A stretch of DNA of 64,000 nucleotides. Origin: Pseudonocardia benzenivorans CB1190 (GTDB taxonomy: Bacteria; Actinomycetota; Actinomycetes; Mycobacteriales; Pseudonocardiaceae). Under the pieces are notes generated by a model. It made no database searches. It saw only the letters and a list, made by a program, of their open reading frames with translations, and was not told the DNA's origin. Each line of letters starts with the position of its first letter. The first letter of the stretch is position 1. The stretch is taken from assembly GCF_000196675.2 (NCBI RefSeq), contig NC_015312.1:2604001-2668000 (forward strand), given 5' to 3'. Positions 1 through 11,165 of this stretch are shown one piece after another. Made by a program: the position numbers and the translations under genes.

Positions 1-1114
1 CGCCGAAGGCCGCCTCGGCGGGCGCGCCCGACAGGAACGCCTTGGTCACGGCGTTGAACACGGCCTCGGCGGCGTCGAAGTACATCGTCGTCGCGGCGGG
101 CGGGCGGGCGCTGACGAACGTGCCCTCCGGGATCACGATGCTCACGCACCGGAAGGCGCCGGCGTTGTTCGGGTTGTGCGGGTCGCAGAGGAACTTGACC
201 GCGGTGAACACGCCGTTGATGGCGTCGAAGACGGAGCAGTTGACCGACGACGCCGCCTCCCGCGTCGTGCCGCTGAAGTCGACCTCGACCTCGTCGCCGC
301 GCTTGCGCACCACCGTCCGGATCACGTACGGCTCGTCGTTGTAGGCGTCGGCGTCGATGCCGTCCTCGCCGACGAAGTCGCCGTCGGGCAGGGCGCGCAG
401 CCCCTCGCGGGTCGACCGGTCGGCGTAGTCGAGGGTGTAGGCCATGGCGTCGTGCAGCGTCTCGACGCCGTGCTGGTCGGCCAGCGCGAGCAGCCGCTCC
501 TCGACGAACGACGCGGCGCTGTGCAGCGCCTGCAGGTCGGCGAGCATGTTCTGCGGCAGTCGCGAGTTGTCGAAGTAGAGGTTGAAGCCGGGGATGAAGG
601 GCTCGTCGTCGCGGTAGACCTGGACGCCGGAGATGACGACGCCCTCCTCGAACAGCGAGCGCTTGCGCACCGAGTAGCCGCCCGCGGTCAGCCCGCCCAT
701 GTCGACCAGGTGCGCCTTCACCGCGACCCCGCCGATCAGCTCGCCGCCGTGGAAGACCGGCCGGAAGAACCCGTTGTCGTAGACGTGGTTCCCGCCCTTG
801 AACGGGTTGTTGTAGGCGATCAGGTCGCCCGGGCGCAGGTTGTCGACGCCGTACTCCCACACGAGGTTGCGCACCATGTAGGGCATGACGCCGGAGAAGT
901 GCGCGAGGCTCTCGTTCATCGCGACGATGTCGAGGTCCAGCCGCGGCGGCGCGATCGGCCCGACGAGCGTCACGCAGAAGTCGAACGCGTCGCGGATGAT
1001 CGGGGAGAAGCTCGACCGCAGGATGATCCGGCCGGCCTGGCGCACCGTCGCGTAGAAGGCGCTGCGCAGGATCTCGAGGCCGACGGCGTCGTCGCCGCGT
1101 GCAGGCGTGCTCAT
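1..1114 (-). CDS. hyuB: Hydantoinase B / oxoprolinase family protein, C-terminus beyond window
   Basis: About 371 residues of the N-terminal part are visible and the frame runs open off the left edge, so the gene is partial. The translation starts MSTPARGDDAVGLEILRSAF and contains RSSFSPIIRDAFDFCVTL and LAHFSGVMPYMV, typical of the N-methylhydantoinase B (HyuB) and acetophenone carboxylase-type families. Its start codon ATG overlaps the TGA of hyuA (ATGA), so the two are translationally coupled. HyuA and HyuB normally form one ATP-dependent complex that opens a cyclic amide or carboxylates a ketone; the exact substrate cannot be read from sequence. Family assignment is firm, substrate is unknown. 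Confidence 0.9.
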   Translation of the reverse strand, partial: MSTPARGDDAVGLEILRSAFYATVRQAGRIILRSSFSPIIRDAFDFCVTLVGPIAPPRLDLDIVAMNESLAHFSGVMPYMVRNLVWEYGVDNLRPGDLIAYNNPFKGGNHVYDNGFFRPVFHGGELIGGVAVKAHLVDMGGLTAGGYSVRKRSLFEEGVVISGVQVYRDDEPFIPGFNLYFDNSRLPQNMLADLQALHSAASFVEERLLALADQHGVETLHDAMAYTLDYADRSTREGLRALPDGDFVGEDGIDADAYNDEPYVIRTVVRKRGDEVEVDFSGTTREAASSVNCSVFDAINGVFTAVKFLCDPHNPNNAGAFRCVSIVIPEGTFVSARPPAATTMYFDAAEAVFNAVTKAFLSGAPAEAAFG

Positions 1115-3162
1115 CGGTCGGCTCCCCACGTGATCACGATGTGTCCGGTCGGCTCGACGCGGGCGGTGTCGCCGTCGTCGAGCACGGTCGTGGCGGTCGG
1201 CTGCACGACCAGTGCCGGGCCGTCGACGCGGTCCCCGGCGCGCAGCGCGGCCCGGTCGACGACCGGCACCTCCCGCCACGCCCCGCCGCGGAAGATCCGC
1301 GCCCCCTCGGCCGACGGCGGTGCCGCCCCGGACGACGCCGCGAGCTCGGGTGCGTCGGGCGTGCCCAGCGCGACGGTCGCGGTCACCCGCGCCATCGTCA
1401 CCTTCACGTCGGCGTGCCCGACGGCGTAGCCCCAGGTCCGGCGGTGGGTGTCGTCGAAGTTGGCCCGCAGCTCGGTCATCGCGGCGTCGTCGAGCGGCCG
1501 CTCGGGGACCGGGACGCCTGGTGTCTCCCACGTCTGGCCCTGGTAGCGGCCGTCGAGCCAGCGGGTCACGTCGATCCCCGGGCGGTCGCCGAGGGTGCGG
1601 CGGGCGTCGTCGCGCAGCCGGGTGTAGGCGTCCTCCAACGCACCCGGCGGCAGCTCGCCCAGCTGCTTGACCACCGGTTCGCCGACGTCCATCCGCAGGT
1701 CGGCCAGCGCGAGCCCGTAGGCCGACTCCTCGCCCGGCTGCGGCGGGACGACGACCGACTCGCACCCCAGCGCCCGCCCGATCGACGCCCCGAACACCGG
1801 CCCCGCCGAGCCGTAGGCGTAGAGCGCGAACCGCCGCGGGTCGATGCCGTTGTAGACCGACACCTCGCGGGCCGCCTCGACCATCGCCGCCGTCGCGACG
1901 TCGACGATCGCCTGCGCGGCCGCGGGCGTGTCGAGCCCGAGCGCCTCGCCCAGCGGGGCGACGGCGGCCGTCGCGGCCTCGGTGTCGAACGTGGCCGTCC
2001 CGCCCATGAACCGGGCCTGCCCGAGGATGCCGAGGACCGCCAGCGCGTCGGTGACGGTCGGCTCGGTGCCGCCGCGGCCGTAACAGGCCGGACCGGGCTC
2101 GGCACCGGCGCTGCGCGGGCCCACCCGCAGCGCGCCGCGGGTGTCGACCCAGGCGATCGAGCCGCCGCCGGTGCCGATGCTGTGCACGTCGAGGGCGGGC
2201 AGCGCGATGATCACGTCGTGCTCGAGCTCGAGCTCGGTGGTCACGACGGGCCGCCCGTCGGCGACGACGGCGCAGTCGGCGCTGGTCCCGCCGATGTCGA
2301 GGGTGATGAGGTTCTGCAGGCCGATGCGGCCGCCACCGCGCTGCGAGCCGATCACACCGCCCGACGGCCCCGACTGCAGCGTGTACGCGGGCCGGTCGCG
2401 GGCCGTCGCCGCGGGTAGCACGCCGCCGTTGGACTGCATCAGCATCAGCGGTCCGGTGTAGCCCAGCTCGGCCAGCCGGCGTTCGGCGCGTTCGAGGTAG
2501 CCCTGCACCAGCGGCCCGACGTAGGTGTTGACGGCGGCGGTGGAGAAGCGGGGGTACTCCTTGAAGCAGGGATGCACGCCGGTCGAGGTCCAGCACGGCA
2601 GGCCGGGCGCGACGTCGGCGACGATCCGGGCGGCCTGGCGCTCGTGCTTGTCGTCGGCGTAGGCGTTGACCAGGCACACGACGATCGCCTCGACACCCTG
2701 GCCCACCAGGAACCGGACCTCGGACTCCAGCCCCGCCTCGTCGAGCGGGACGACCTCGACGCCGTCGCGGTCGATCCGGCCGGCGACCGTGCGCCGCAGG
2801 TGCCGTGGCACGAACGGGCGGCGGGTGTCGCCGAACTCGCGTTGCCAGCGCGGGTTGAACTGGTCGCCGCCGGGCCGCTGCCCGCGGCCCATGGCCAGCA
2901 CGTCGCGGAACCCCTCGGTGGTGATCACGCCGATGGTGTTGCCGGTGCGGGTCAGCACCGCGTTGAGCCCGACGGTGCAGCCGTGCAGCACCAGGGAGAT
3001 CTCCGACATGGGTACGCCCAGCGCCTCGACGCCGGCGACGAAGCCGTCGGACTGGTCCTGCGGCGTCGTCGGCACCTTGCAGGTGCGCACCGCGCCGGTC
3101 TCCTCGTCGACCGCGACGCAGTCGGTGAAGGTTCCGCCGACGTCGATCCCGATCCGGTACAT
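1111..3162 (-). CDS. hyuA: Hydantoinase A / 5-oxoprolinase family ATPase subunit
   Basis: 683 residues, starting MYRIGIDVGGTFTDCVAVDE. The DVGGTFTD phosphate-binding motif of the acetate-kinase/Hsp70-like fold is at the N-terminus, and LDIGGTSADCAVV in the middle is the second phosphate motif of hydantoinase A. The start chosen is the ATG that begins the conserved motif; the longer open frame to 3708 would overlap the upstream regulator gene and encodes an arginine-rich shadow. The gene lies between a PucR regulator (146 bases upstream, same strand) and hyuB (4-base overlap). Known relatives hydrolyse N-methylhydantoin or 5-oxoproline, or carboxylate acetophenone or acetone using ATP. Which reaction applies is not determined. 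Confidence 0.92.
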   Translation of the reverse strand: MYRIGIDVGGTFTDCVAVDEETGAVRTCKVPTTPQDQSDGFVAGVEALGVPMSEISLVLHGCTVGLNAVLTRTGNTIGVITTEGFRDVLAMGRGQRPGGDQFNPRWQREFGDTRRPFVPRHLRRTVAGRIDRDGVEVVPLDEAGLESEVRFLVGQGVEAIVVCLVNAYADDKHERQAARIVADVAPGLPCWTSTGVHPCFKEYPRFSTAAVNTYVGPLVQGYLERAERRLAELGYTGPLMLMQSNGGVLPAATARDRPAYTLQSGPSGGVIGSQRGGGRIGLQNLITLDIGGTSADCAVVADGRPVVTTELELEHDVIIALPALDVHSIGTGGGSIAWVDTRGALRVGPRSAGAEPGPACYGRGGTEPTVTDALAVLGILGQARFMGGTATFDTEAATAAVAPLGEALGLDTPAAAQAIVDVATAAMVEAAREVSVYNGIDPRRFALYAYGSAGPVFGASIGRALGCESVVVPPQPGEESAYGLALADLRMDVGEPVVKQLGELPPGALEDAYTRLRDDARRTLGDRPGIDVTRWLDGRYQGQTWETPGVPVPERPLDDAAMTELRANFDDTHRRTWGYAVGHADVKVTMARVTATVALGTPDAPELAASSGAAPPSAEGARIFRGGAWREVPVVDRAALRAGDRVDGPALVVQPTATTVLDDGDTARVEPTGHIVITWGADR

Positions 3163-3308
3163 CCGCGACCTCCGGTCCGCGCCGACGACGCGCCCCGTCG
3201 CGCGCCGCCCGGCCCGGTCATCGTGGCGCCATCCCGCGACGACGCGCCATGGCCGGGTGTCCAACGCACGCCCGGATTTCTGTGCCGGCGACGCAGGGCC
3301 GCGGGCGG

Positions 3309-5111
3309 TCACGGATGCCCGGCCGCCCGCTGGACCGCCCGCACCATCATCGCGACGCGCAGCTCGAACACGGCGTCGGCCCGCTGCAGGTCCAGGCCGG
3401 TGAGCTCGCCGGCCCTGCGCAGCCGGTAGCCGACCGTGTGCGGGTGCACGTGCAGCGCCCGGGCCGCCTCGGCTGTCGCGCCGCCCGCGTCGAGCCAGGC
3501 GCGCAGCGTCCCCACGAGATCGGTCGACCGCTGGGCGTCGTGGCGTTCGAGCGGGCCGAGCGTGCGGTCGGCGAGTCGGCGCAGGCCGTCGGGTGCGCCG
3601 GACTCCAGCAGCAGCGCGGCGACGCCGAGGTCGTCGAGGTCGACCACGGGCCCAGGCCGACGCGGGCCCGCGGCGGCGAGGGCGGCGGCGGTGCGCACCA
3701 CGCGCCATGCGGCCGGGTAGTCCTCGGTCCCGGTCACCGTCGCCCCGACCACGGTCGGCCCGTCGGGCAGCGCGGCCGCGGCCGCGACCAGGGCTGCCCG
3801 GTCCGCGTCGGGGACGAGGACGACCAGCGACCCGGCGTCCTCGCCGACGAGCGCGGCGTCCCCGAAGGCCTGGCGGGCCGCCCGCGCGCTGCGCGTCGCG
3901 GCGGCGCCGGCGGGGACCAGCACGACCGTGTGCGGCCGCGTCAGGTCGTGGCCGAGGGCGCGGGCCCGGTCGCGCAGGTCCCGGTCCCGCCCGCCGCCGC
4001 TCACCAGGTCGACGGCGAGGTCGCGGGTGAGCCGCAGCGCGGCGTCGGCGGCGTGCCTGCGCTTGTGCAGCTCCAGGGCCACCAGCGGGGCGAACCGCTC
4101 GATCACCGACCGGACCAGCGGCGGCGCGCCCGCGCCCGCGTCCCGGTCGCGGATCACCCAGAGCCGGGCGACGGCCTCACCCGCCACCGCGAGCGCCAGC
4201 ACCCACGCGTGCGCGTCGCCGAGCTCCAGCCGCACCGGCGACGACCCCGGGCCGAGCGTGCCGAGCTCACGGCCGAGGGGGAGCGCGGCCGTCGCGGCCG
4301 GGCGCTCCCGGCCGGCCGCGGCGTCCGCCGAGCGGGCCAGCACCGTCCCGTCCTCGGCCGACTCCAGCACCACCGTCGCGGCCAACGCGTCGGCGAGCGC
4401 GTCGAGCACGCCGTCGAGCCCCGCGTCGTCGAGCAGCAGGGCCACCAGCCGCCGGTCCTGGGCCTCGGCCCATTCCCGTTGCGCGCGTTCGTGATGCAGG
4501 CTCTCGACGGCCGTCGTCAGCTCGGCGTTGGTCTTCTCCAGCTGGGCGATCGTGCTGCGCTGAACCTCCTTGACCCGCGCCGCGCGCAGCACCGTCGCGA
4601 CGTACTGGGCCATCAGCTCGGCGAGGGCCAGCTCCGAGGCCGCGAACCGGTGGGCGCGCCGGGTGTACCCGACGAGGACGCCCGCGCAGCCGTCGTCGGC
4701 GTCGAGCGGGACGGCGAGGATCGAGTGGATCCCCTCCCGGCCCGCCGCGGCCCGCCACGGGCTGTCCTCGCCCAGGCCGTCGACGTCGGACAGCACGACG
4801 GTCCGCCGCTCCCGGACCGCCTGCGCGGCGGGCACGTCCGGTGCGTGCGCGGTGGGGTGCACCAGCATCGGCGCCAGCGAGTCGAGGTCGTGGCGGTAGG
4901 CCTCGGTCAGCCCGTGGCTCGCCCTCGTGACCAGGCGTGTCCCGGTCTCGTCGAGCAGCATCACCGCGCACGAGTCGACGCCGGTGAGCGCGCACGTGTG
5001 CCGGGCGACGCGACGGAGCAGGGCTGCGGGCTCCTCGTCGGCGTTGAGCCCGCGCAGGACGTCGGCGGCAGCGTTCATCCACTCGGTACGGGGACCGTCC
5101 GGGTCGGACAC
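3309..5111 (-). CDS. GAF domain - PucR family transcriptional regulator
   Basis: 600 residues. Residues about 10-170 form a GAF-type sensor (ALTGVDSCAVMLLDETGTRLVT, then the SILAVPLDADD strand), followed by a short helical linker with coiled-coil character (KEVQRSTIAQLEKTNAELTT), a variable central domain, and a C-terminal PucR helix-turn-helix (GATAEAARALHVHPHTVGYR). Two GTG codons compete; the second (5111) is preferred because GGAGG sits 5 bases before it, while the first overlaps that site. PucR proteins usually activate nitrogen or aromatic catabolic genes on binding a small ligand; here hyuA and hyuB follow in the same direction and are the natural target. The divergent VOC gene starts 57 bases away. 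Confidence 0.88.
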   Translation of the reverse strand: MSDPDGPRTEWMNAAADVLRGLNADEEPAALLRRVARHTCALTGVDSCAVMLLDETGTRLVTRASHGLTEAYRHDLDSLAPMLVHPTAHAPDVPAAQAVRERRTVVLSDVDGLGEDSPWRAAAGREGIHSILAVPLDADDGCAGVLVGYTRRAHRFAASELALAELMAQYVATVLRAARVKEVQRSTIAQLEKTNAELTTAVESLHHERAQREWAEAQDRRLVALLLDDAGLDGVLDALADALAATVVLESAEDGTVLARSADAAAGRERPAATAALPLGRELGTLGPGSSPVRLELGDAHAWVLALAVAGEAVARLWVIRDRDAGAGAPPLVRSVIERFAPLVALELHKRRHAADAALRLTRDLAVDLVSGGGRDRDLRDRARALGHDLTRPHTVVLVPAGAAATRSARAARQAFGDAALVGEDAGSLVVLVPDADRAALVAAAAALPDGPTVVGATVTGTEDYPAAWRVVRTAAALAAAGPRRPGPVVDLDDLGVAALLLESGAPDGLRRLADRTLGPLERHDAQRSTDLVGTLRAWLDAGGATAEAARALHVHPHTVGYRLRRAGELTGLDLQRADAVFELRVAMMVRAVQRAAGHP

Positions 5112-5154
5112 CGGCACCTCCGCGTCGTCGCGGCCCGGGCGGTCCGGGCTCGGC

Positions 5155-5160
5155 TAGCCT
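5155..5160 (+). promoter_or_regulatory. -10 element TAGCCT for a leaderless VOC transcript
   Basis: TAGCCT fits TANNNT and ends 8 bases before the GTG at 5169. No Shine-Dalgarno sequence is present, so transcription probably starts at or next to the start codon. Confidence 0.5.
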
Positions 5161-5168
5161 GCGGCCTC

Positions 5169-5816
5169 GTGACCGTCCGCTTCAAGGATCTGTGCGCCGA
5201 CGCCGCCGATCCCGCCCGGGTGGCCGCCTTCTGGGCCGAGCTCCTCGGGATGCGCGCCGCGCCGCGTGCCGACGGCGTCGTCGCCCTGCTGCGCGACGAG
5301 ACCCCGTGGCTGTGGGTGAACCCCGTGCCGGAACCGAAGGTCGGCAAGAACCGGGTGCACCTCGACCTGGTCGTCCCGGGCCGCGAGGTCCCGGGTGCGA
5401 CGAGGCTCGCCGAGTTCGACGTCTTCAGCGTCTTCGCCGATCCCGAGGGCAACGAGTTCTGCGCCTTCGATCCCCGGCCCGGCGCCGCGTCCGACAGCCC
5501 GGCGGCGCTCGCGCTCTGCGTCGACAGCGCCGACCCGGTCGCCGCCGCGGCCTGGTGGGCGGCGCGCACCGGCGCGCGGACCGTCCCCGGCCCGGACGGC
5601 ACGCCGCGCTATCTCGAGGACGTCCCCGGGCTGGACATGACGTGGAAGTTCGTTCCCGTCGACGACCCGCGCACCGCCAAGAACCGCTGGCACTGGGACG
5701 TGACGGCCGCGCCCGCCGACCTCCCCGGCGCGACGGCCCTGCGCCCGCCCGGTGAGGACCGGTGCTGGACCGTCATGGCCGACCCGCAGGGCAACGAGTT
5801 CTGTCGCTTCGGATGA
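5169..5816 (+). CDS. Two-domain VOC (glyoxalase-like) family protein
   Basis: 215 residues with two vicinal-oxygen-chelate half modules: residues about 1-110 (start VTVRFKDLCADAADPARVAA, end FSVFADPEGNEFCAFD) and about 115-215 (LALCVDSADPVAAAAWWAAR, end MADPQGNEFCRFG). The repeated DPxGNEFC ending is typical of the actinobacterial glyoxalase-like subfamily found in bleomycin-resistance-type proteins. The start is GTG with a leaderless promoter; the longer upstream frame is a shadow of the PucR gene. No partner indicates a substrate. Its stop overlaps an ATG opening a short ankyrin-like fragment. Confidence 0.85.
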   Translation: MTVRFKDLCADAADPARVAAFWAELLGMRAAPRADGVVALLRDETPWLWVNPVPEPKVGKNRVHLDLVVPGREVPGATRLAEFDVFSVFADPEGNEFCAFDPRPGAASDSPAALALCVDSADPVAAAAWWAARTGARTVPGPDGTPRYLEDVPGLDMTWKFVPVDDPRTAKNRWHWDVTAAPADLPGATALRPPGEDRCWTVMADPQGNEFCRFG

Positions 5817-5947
5817 CTCCCGCGCTGCTCGACGCCGTACGGGCCGGTGACGTCGCCGCGGCCCCGGCGGCGCTCGACGCCGGCGCGGACCCTCCCGGTG
5901 GCCCCGACCGGCCGCTCGTCGTGGCGGCGGGGGACGAGCCGTCCTGA
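5813..5947 (+). pseudogene. Truncated ankyrin-repeat-like fragment
   Basis: 44 codons starting MTPALLDAVRAGDVAAAPAA, followed by LDAGADP. The pattern LLDAVRAGDVxxAxALLDAGADP is that of the first repeat of small ankyrin-repeat proteins, but the frame stops after little more than one repeat. It starts by ATGA overlap with the VOC gene, which suggests a former operon partner. It could still be expressed as a short peptide; calling it a remnant is inference from length. Confidence 0.45.
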
Positions 5948-5990
5948 TCGATCCCTCCTCACGCGGGTGACGCGTCCCTACGCCGGGTCG

Positions 5991-6266
5991 ATGGCAGGGA
6001 CGGCGTTCGTCACCGGCGGTTCGGGGTTCCTCGGCGGCCACCTGTCCGCCGGCTGCGGGCGGACGGCTGGACCGTGCATGCGCTCGCGCACGTCAGCACC
6101 GAGGCCGTGCACGGCCCGCTGGCCGCCGCCGAGCGCGGCCGCCCCGGCGAGGTCTACGTCGTCACCGACGGCCCGTCCGTCGTCTTCCGGGACTTCCTGA
6201 CCCGGCTCGTCGCCACGGCGGGGGTCGAGGTTCCCGCGCGGAGCGTCCCGGTCCCCGTCGCCCGGA
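5991..6266 (+). pseudogene. Decayed NAD(P)-dependent epimerase/dehydratase
   Basis: The first frame reads MAGTAFVTGGSGFLGGHLSA, the NAD-binding Rossmann start of an extended SDR. Around position 6050 the homology moves to another frame (LRADGWTVHALAH), so there is a frameshift. It then jumps straight to the C-terminal part (HVSTEAV, RGRPGEVYVVTDGPSVVFRDF), leaving out the middle of a protein that is normally about 300 residues. One frameshift and one internal deletion make this a clear pseudogene. The end is approximate. Confidence 0.7.
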
Positions 6267-6317
6267 TAGGGTTGAGGCAGTTGCATCGACGGAGCGGGCC
6301 GACCGACGGGGGACCAC

Positions 6318-7340
6318 GTGACGACGACCGCGGGCGGGCTGCGCCTGGAGCATCGCGACGAGTACCCGCACCCCCCGGACGACCTCGTGAACTTCAACGA
6401 GAGCGTCTACGCCAGCGGGTGGGACGCGCGGTCGGCGATGGGCGGCTGGATGCGGCTGGGCAACCGCGTCAACGAGGGCTACGCGGAGCTGTCGGTGTGC
6501 CTGTACCTGCCCGGCGGCCGGGTGGCCTGCGCCTTCGGGAAGCCGTCGATCTCGCACAACGACGCGTTCGACGCGGGCGGCCTGCGCTACGAGGTCGGCG
6601 AGCCGTTCGCCGCGGTCACCATGGCCTACGACGGCGAGGTGTTCGTCCTCGACGACCCGTCGGTCCTGCGTGACCCCCGCCGGATGTTCGCCGAGGCGCC
6701 GCGGGCGCGGGCGTCGGTGCGCTTCGAGGCGCGGGGTGTGTCGCCGATGCACGGCGGCGAGCCGACGGCGCCGGAGCACGAGACGCTCATGTACTACGGC
6801 GACCAGTTCTCCCGCGGCCACTTCAACCAGCACACGGCGGTCACCGGGCACATCGTGGTGGGCGACGAGGAGTTCCCGATCGACGGCCACGGCTGGCGCG
6901 ACCACTCGTGGGGCCCGCGCTACTGGCAGGCGATCTGGGCCTACCGGCTGTTCATCGCGAACTTCGGCGAGGACCGGGCGTTGATGATCCTCAAGAACAT
7001 CCGTGCCGACGGGACGTCGCGCCGTCGCGGGGTCCTGCTCGTCGACGGGGAGTACCACGAGGTCACCGACCTCGACGTGTGGACGGAGTGGGACGACAAC
7101 CAGGAACCCGCGGCCGCGCGGCTCGGGGTCCGCACGGCGCAGGGCACGGCCGTCATCGACGCCAGGACCCTCACGCTCGCGCCCCTGCGCAACCGCCGTC
7201 GCACCGAGGACGGGACGGAGCTGCGGTCGCGGGTCGCGGAGGCGTTCAGCGAGTACATGTGGGACGGCCGCACCGGCTACGGGATCATGGAGTACATCGA
7301 GCGGGTCGAGGACGGCGCGGCGGTCGGGTACCCCCTGTGA
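6318..7340 (+). CDS. AttH/CrtC-type lipocalin-like protein (DUF7064/DUF7065-like)
   Basis: 340 residues, GTG start. The central motif GHGWRDHSWGPRYWQAIWAY and the N-terminal HDRYPHP-like stretch (RDEYPHPPDDLVNFNESVYA) place it in the actinobacterial family related to hydroxyneurosporene synthase/AttH, a two-lipocalin beta-barrel fold. There is no signal peptide or membrane segment. Its TGA overlaps the ATG of the downstream acyl-CoA ligase (TGATG), so the two are translated together, which suggests action on a lipid or isoprenoid-like acid and its CoA ester. No catalytic role is established for the bacterial family, so the function is open. Confidence 0.7.
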   Translation: MTTTAGGLRLEHRDEYPHPPDDLVNFNESVYASGWDARSAMGGWMRLGNRVNEGYAELSVCLYLPGGRVACAFGKPSISHNDAFDAGGLRYEVGEPFAAVTMAYDGEVFVLDDPSVLRDPRRMFAEAPRARASVRFEARGVSPMHGGEPTAPEHETLMYYGDQFSRGHFNQHTAVTGHIVVGDEEFPIDGHGWRDHSWGPRYWQAIWAYRLFIANFGEDRALMILKNIRADGTSRRRGVLLVDGEYHEVTDLDVWTEWDDNQEPAAARLGVRTAQGTAVIDARTLTLAPLRNRRRTEDGTELRSRVAEAFSEYMWDGRTGYGIMEYIERVEDGAAVGYPL

Positions 7341-8944
7341 TGGTCGACCCCGTGCGCTTCTGGTGGCCGGACGCGCCGGGCCCCGAGGAGACCGTCCCCG
7401 AGCTGCTCGCGTCGCGGGTCGCGGTGGTGGGCGACACGACGGCCCTGATCGCGCCGAGCCTGGTCCGCGGCGACGAGATCGCCTGGACCTACCGCGAGCT
7501 GGCCGACCGGGTGGCCGTCGCCGCCGGGGCGCTGGCCGCCGCCGGGGTCGGGCCGGGCGACCGGGTGGGCGTGCTCGTCGACAACGACGGCGCCGCCGAG
7601 GCTCACGTCGCCTACCACGCCGTGCATCGCCTCGGCGCGATCTGCGTGCCGCTCAACACCCGCTACGTGGCGCGGGAGCTGGCCTACGTGCTCGGGTTCG
7701 TGACACCCGCGGCGATCGTGCACGGGCCGCGGTTCCGCCCGTTGCTGGAGCAGGTGGCCCAGGGCGAGGTCCTGCTCGACGTCTCCACCGGGGTGCTGGA
7801 GGCGCCGCACCCGGCCGTCGACGCGGTCCCGGTCCGCGGCGACGACGACGCCGACTGGCTCTTCACCTCCGGCACCACCGGCCGGCCGAAGGCGGTGGCG
7901 CTGAGCCACCGCGGCTCGGTGGCGTGCGGCTACCAGGGCGTGGGTGCATGGGGGGTGCGGCCGGGCAGCGTCTACCAGTCGTTCGCGCCGTTCTTCACCA
8001 GCACCGGCAGCCACACCAACCTGCTCGGGTGCCTGGCCGCGGGCTGCACCTACGTCGTCGAACCGGAGTTCGACGTGCACGCCACCCTCGACCGGATGCA
8101 GCGCCACCGCACGACGTCGGTCTTCCTCATCTCCTCGGTGCTCGCGCTGATCCTCGACCGGCGCACCCCCGCCGAGCTCGACGCCTACGACTTCGCCGCG
8201 CTCGAGCGCATCTGCTACGGCGGCCAGCCGAGCAGCCAGGCCTTCTACCGGCGCACCCGATCAGAGATCGGCGAGCGCTGGGGCGTGGAGCTGGTGAACA
8301 TCTACGGGCTCACCGAGGGCGGGACGTCGGGGATCATGCTCGTCGCCGACGACCACCTCGAGGCGCTGGACCGCATGGGGGACAACGGTCTGTCGATCGG
8401 GCGGACGGGGTTCCGGGAGTGGGTGGGCTTCGAGGTGCGCCGCACCGACTCGGAGACGACGACCGCGCCGGGGGAGGTCGGCGAGCTGTGCCTGCGTGGC
8501 CCGTCGACGATGTCGCGCTACGTCTCCGACCCGGAAGCGACGCGACGTGCGCTGCCCGGCGAGGGCTGGCTGCGCACCGGCGACATGGCCACCACCGACG
8601 ACGCCGGGTTCGTCTACTTCGTCGACCGCAACGCCGCGCTCATCCGTCGCGGGGGCCTCAACGTGTCGTCGGTCGAGGTGGAGGGCGTGCTGCTGGAGCA
8701 TCCCGGTGTCGCGGAGGTGGCCGTCGTGCCGATGCCCAACGAGGTGCTGGGCAGCGACGTGCGGGCCGTCGTCGTCCCTGTGGGCGTCGCGCCGGACCCG
8801 GCCGAGCTGATCGACTGGTGCGCGCAGCGGCTGGCCGACTACAAGGTGCCGGTCCGGGTCGACTTCGTGGAGGCGTTGCCGCGCAACGGGATGAACCGCG
8901 TCATCAAGGGAGTCCTGACGGGCGACGCCGATGCGATGACCTGA
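7340..8944 (+). CDS. AMP-binding acyl-CoA ligase (fatty/aryl acid CoA synthetase)
   Basis: 534 residues. Motif order follows the ANL superfamily: WLFTSGTTGRPKAVALSH (P-loop-like A3) at about 175, NIYGLTEGG (A5) near 315, GWLRTGDMATTDDAGFVYFV (A7) near 412, RNAALIRRGGLNVSSVEVEG (A8 hinge) and the C-terminal lysine in NGMNRVIKGVL. All parts needed for adenylation and thioesterification are present. The ATG at 7340 is chosen because it overlaps the stop of the lipocalin-like gene and opens the conserved protein; the longer frame is a shadow. Substrate is probably a medium-chain, aryl or isoprenoid carboxylic acid. Confidence 0.9.
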   Translation: MVDPVRFWWPDAPGPEETVPELLASRVAVVGDTTALIAPSLVRGDEIAWTYRELADRVAVAAGALAAAGVGPGDRVGVLVDNDGAAEAHVAYHAVHRLGAICVPLNTRYVARELAYVLGFVTPAAIVHGPRFRPLLEQVAQGEVLLDVSTGVLEAPHPAVDAVPVRGDDDADWLFTSGTTGRPKAVALSHRGSVACGYQGVGAWGVRPGSVYQSFAPFFTSTGSHTNLLGCLAAGCTYVVEPEFDVHATLDRMQRHRTTSVFLISSVLALILDRRTPAELDAYDFAALERICYGGQPSSQAFYRRTRSEIGERWGVELVNIYGLTEGGTSGIMLVADDHLEALDRMGDNGLSIGRTGFREWVGFEVRRTDSETTTAPGEVGELCLRGPSTMSRYVSDPEATRRALPGEGWLRTGDMATTDDAGFVYFVDRNAALIRRGGLNVSSVEVEGVLLEHPGVAEVAVVPMPNEVLGSDVRAVVVPVGVAPDPAELIDWCAQRLADYKVPVRVDFVEALPRNGMNRVIKGVLTGDADAMT

Positions 8945-8947
8945 GCT

Positions 8948-8975
8948 GCCCGAGGGGGGACCGCTGCCCTCGGGC
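8948..8975. terminator. Hairpin terminator between convergent genes
   Basis: GCCCGAGGG (8948-8956) pairs perfectly with CCCTCGGGC (8967-8975) around a 10-base loop. It lies 4 bases after the ligase stop and before the end of the convergent ligM-like gene, so it can serve both strands. There is no long T tract, as usual in GC-rich actinobacteria. Confidence 0.65.
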
Positions 8976-9081
8976 GGGCGGGCGGACCCCTCGGGACCGC
9001 GCGGCGGGGCCGGAGATCCGGACGCACCCTGAGTGCACCGTCCGGTGTCCGCCCACCACGGCTGCGAGGGGCCGGCCGCGG

Positions 9082-11157
<2,076 letters not shown>

Positions 11158-11165
<8 letters not shown>

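Noticed and set aside
176..2418. Long plus-strand frames opposite hyuB/hyuA (417 and 439 residues)
   Set aside because: Arg/Ala/Val-rich shadows of the real minus-strand genes; no domain motif and overlap with conserved hydantoinase sequence.
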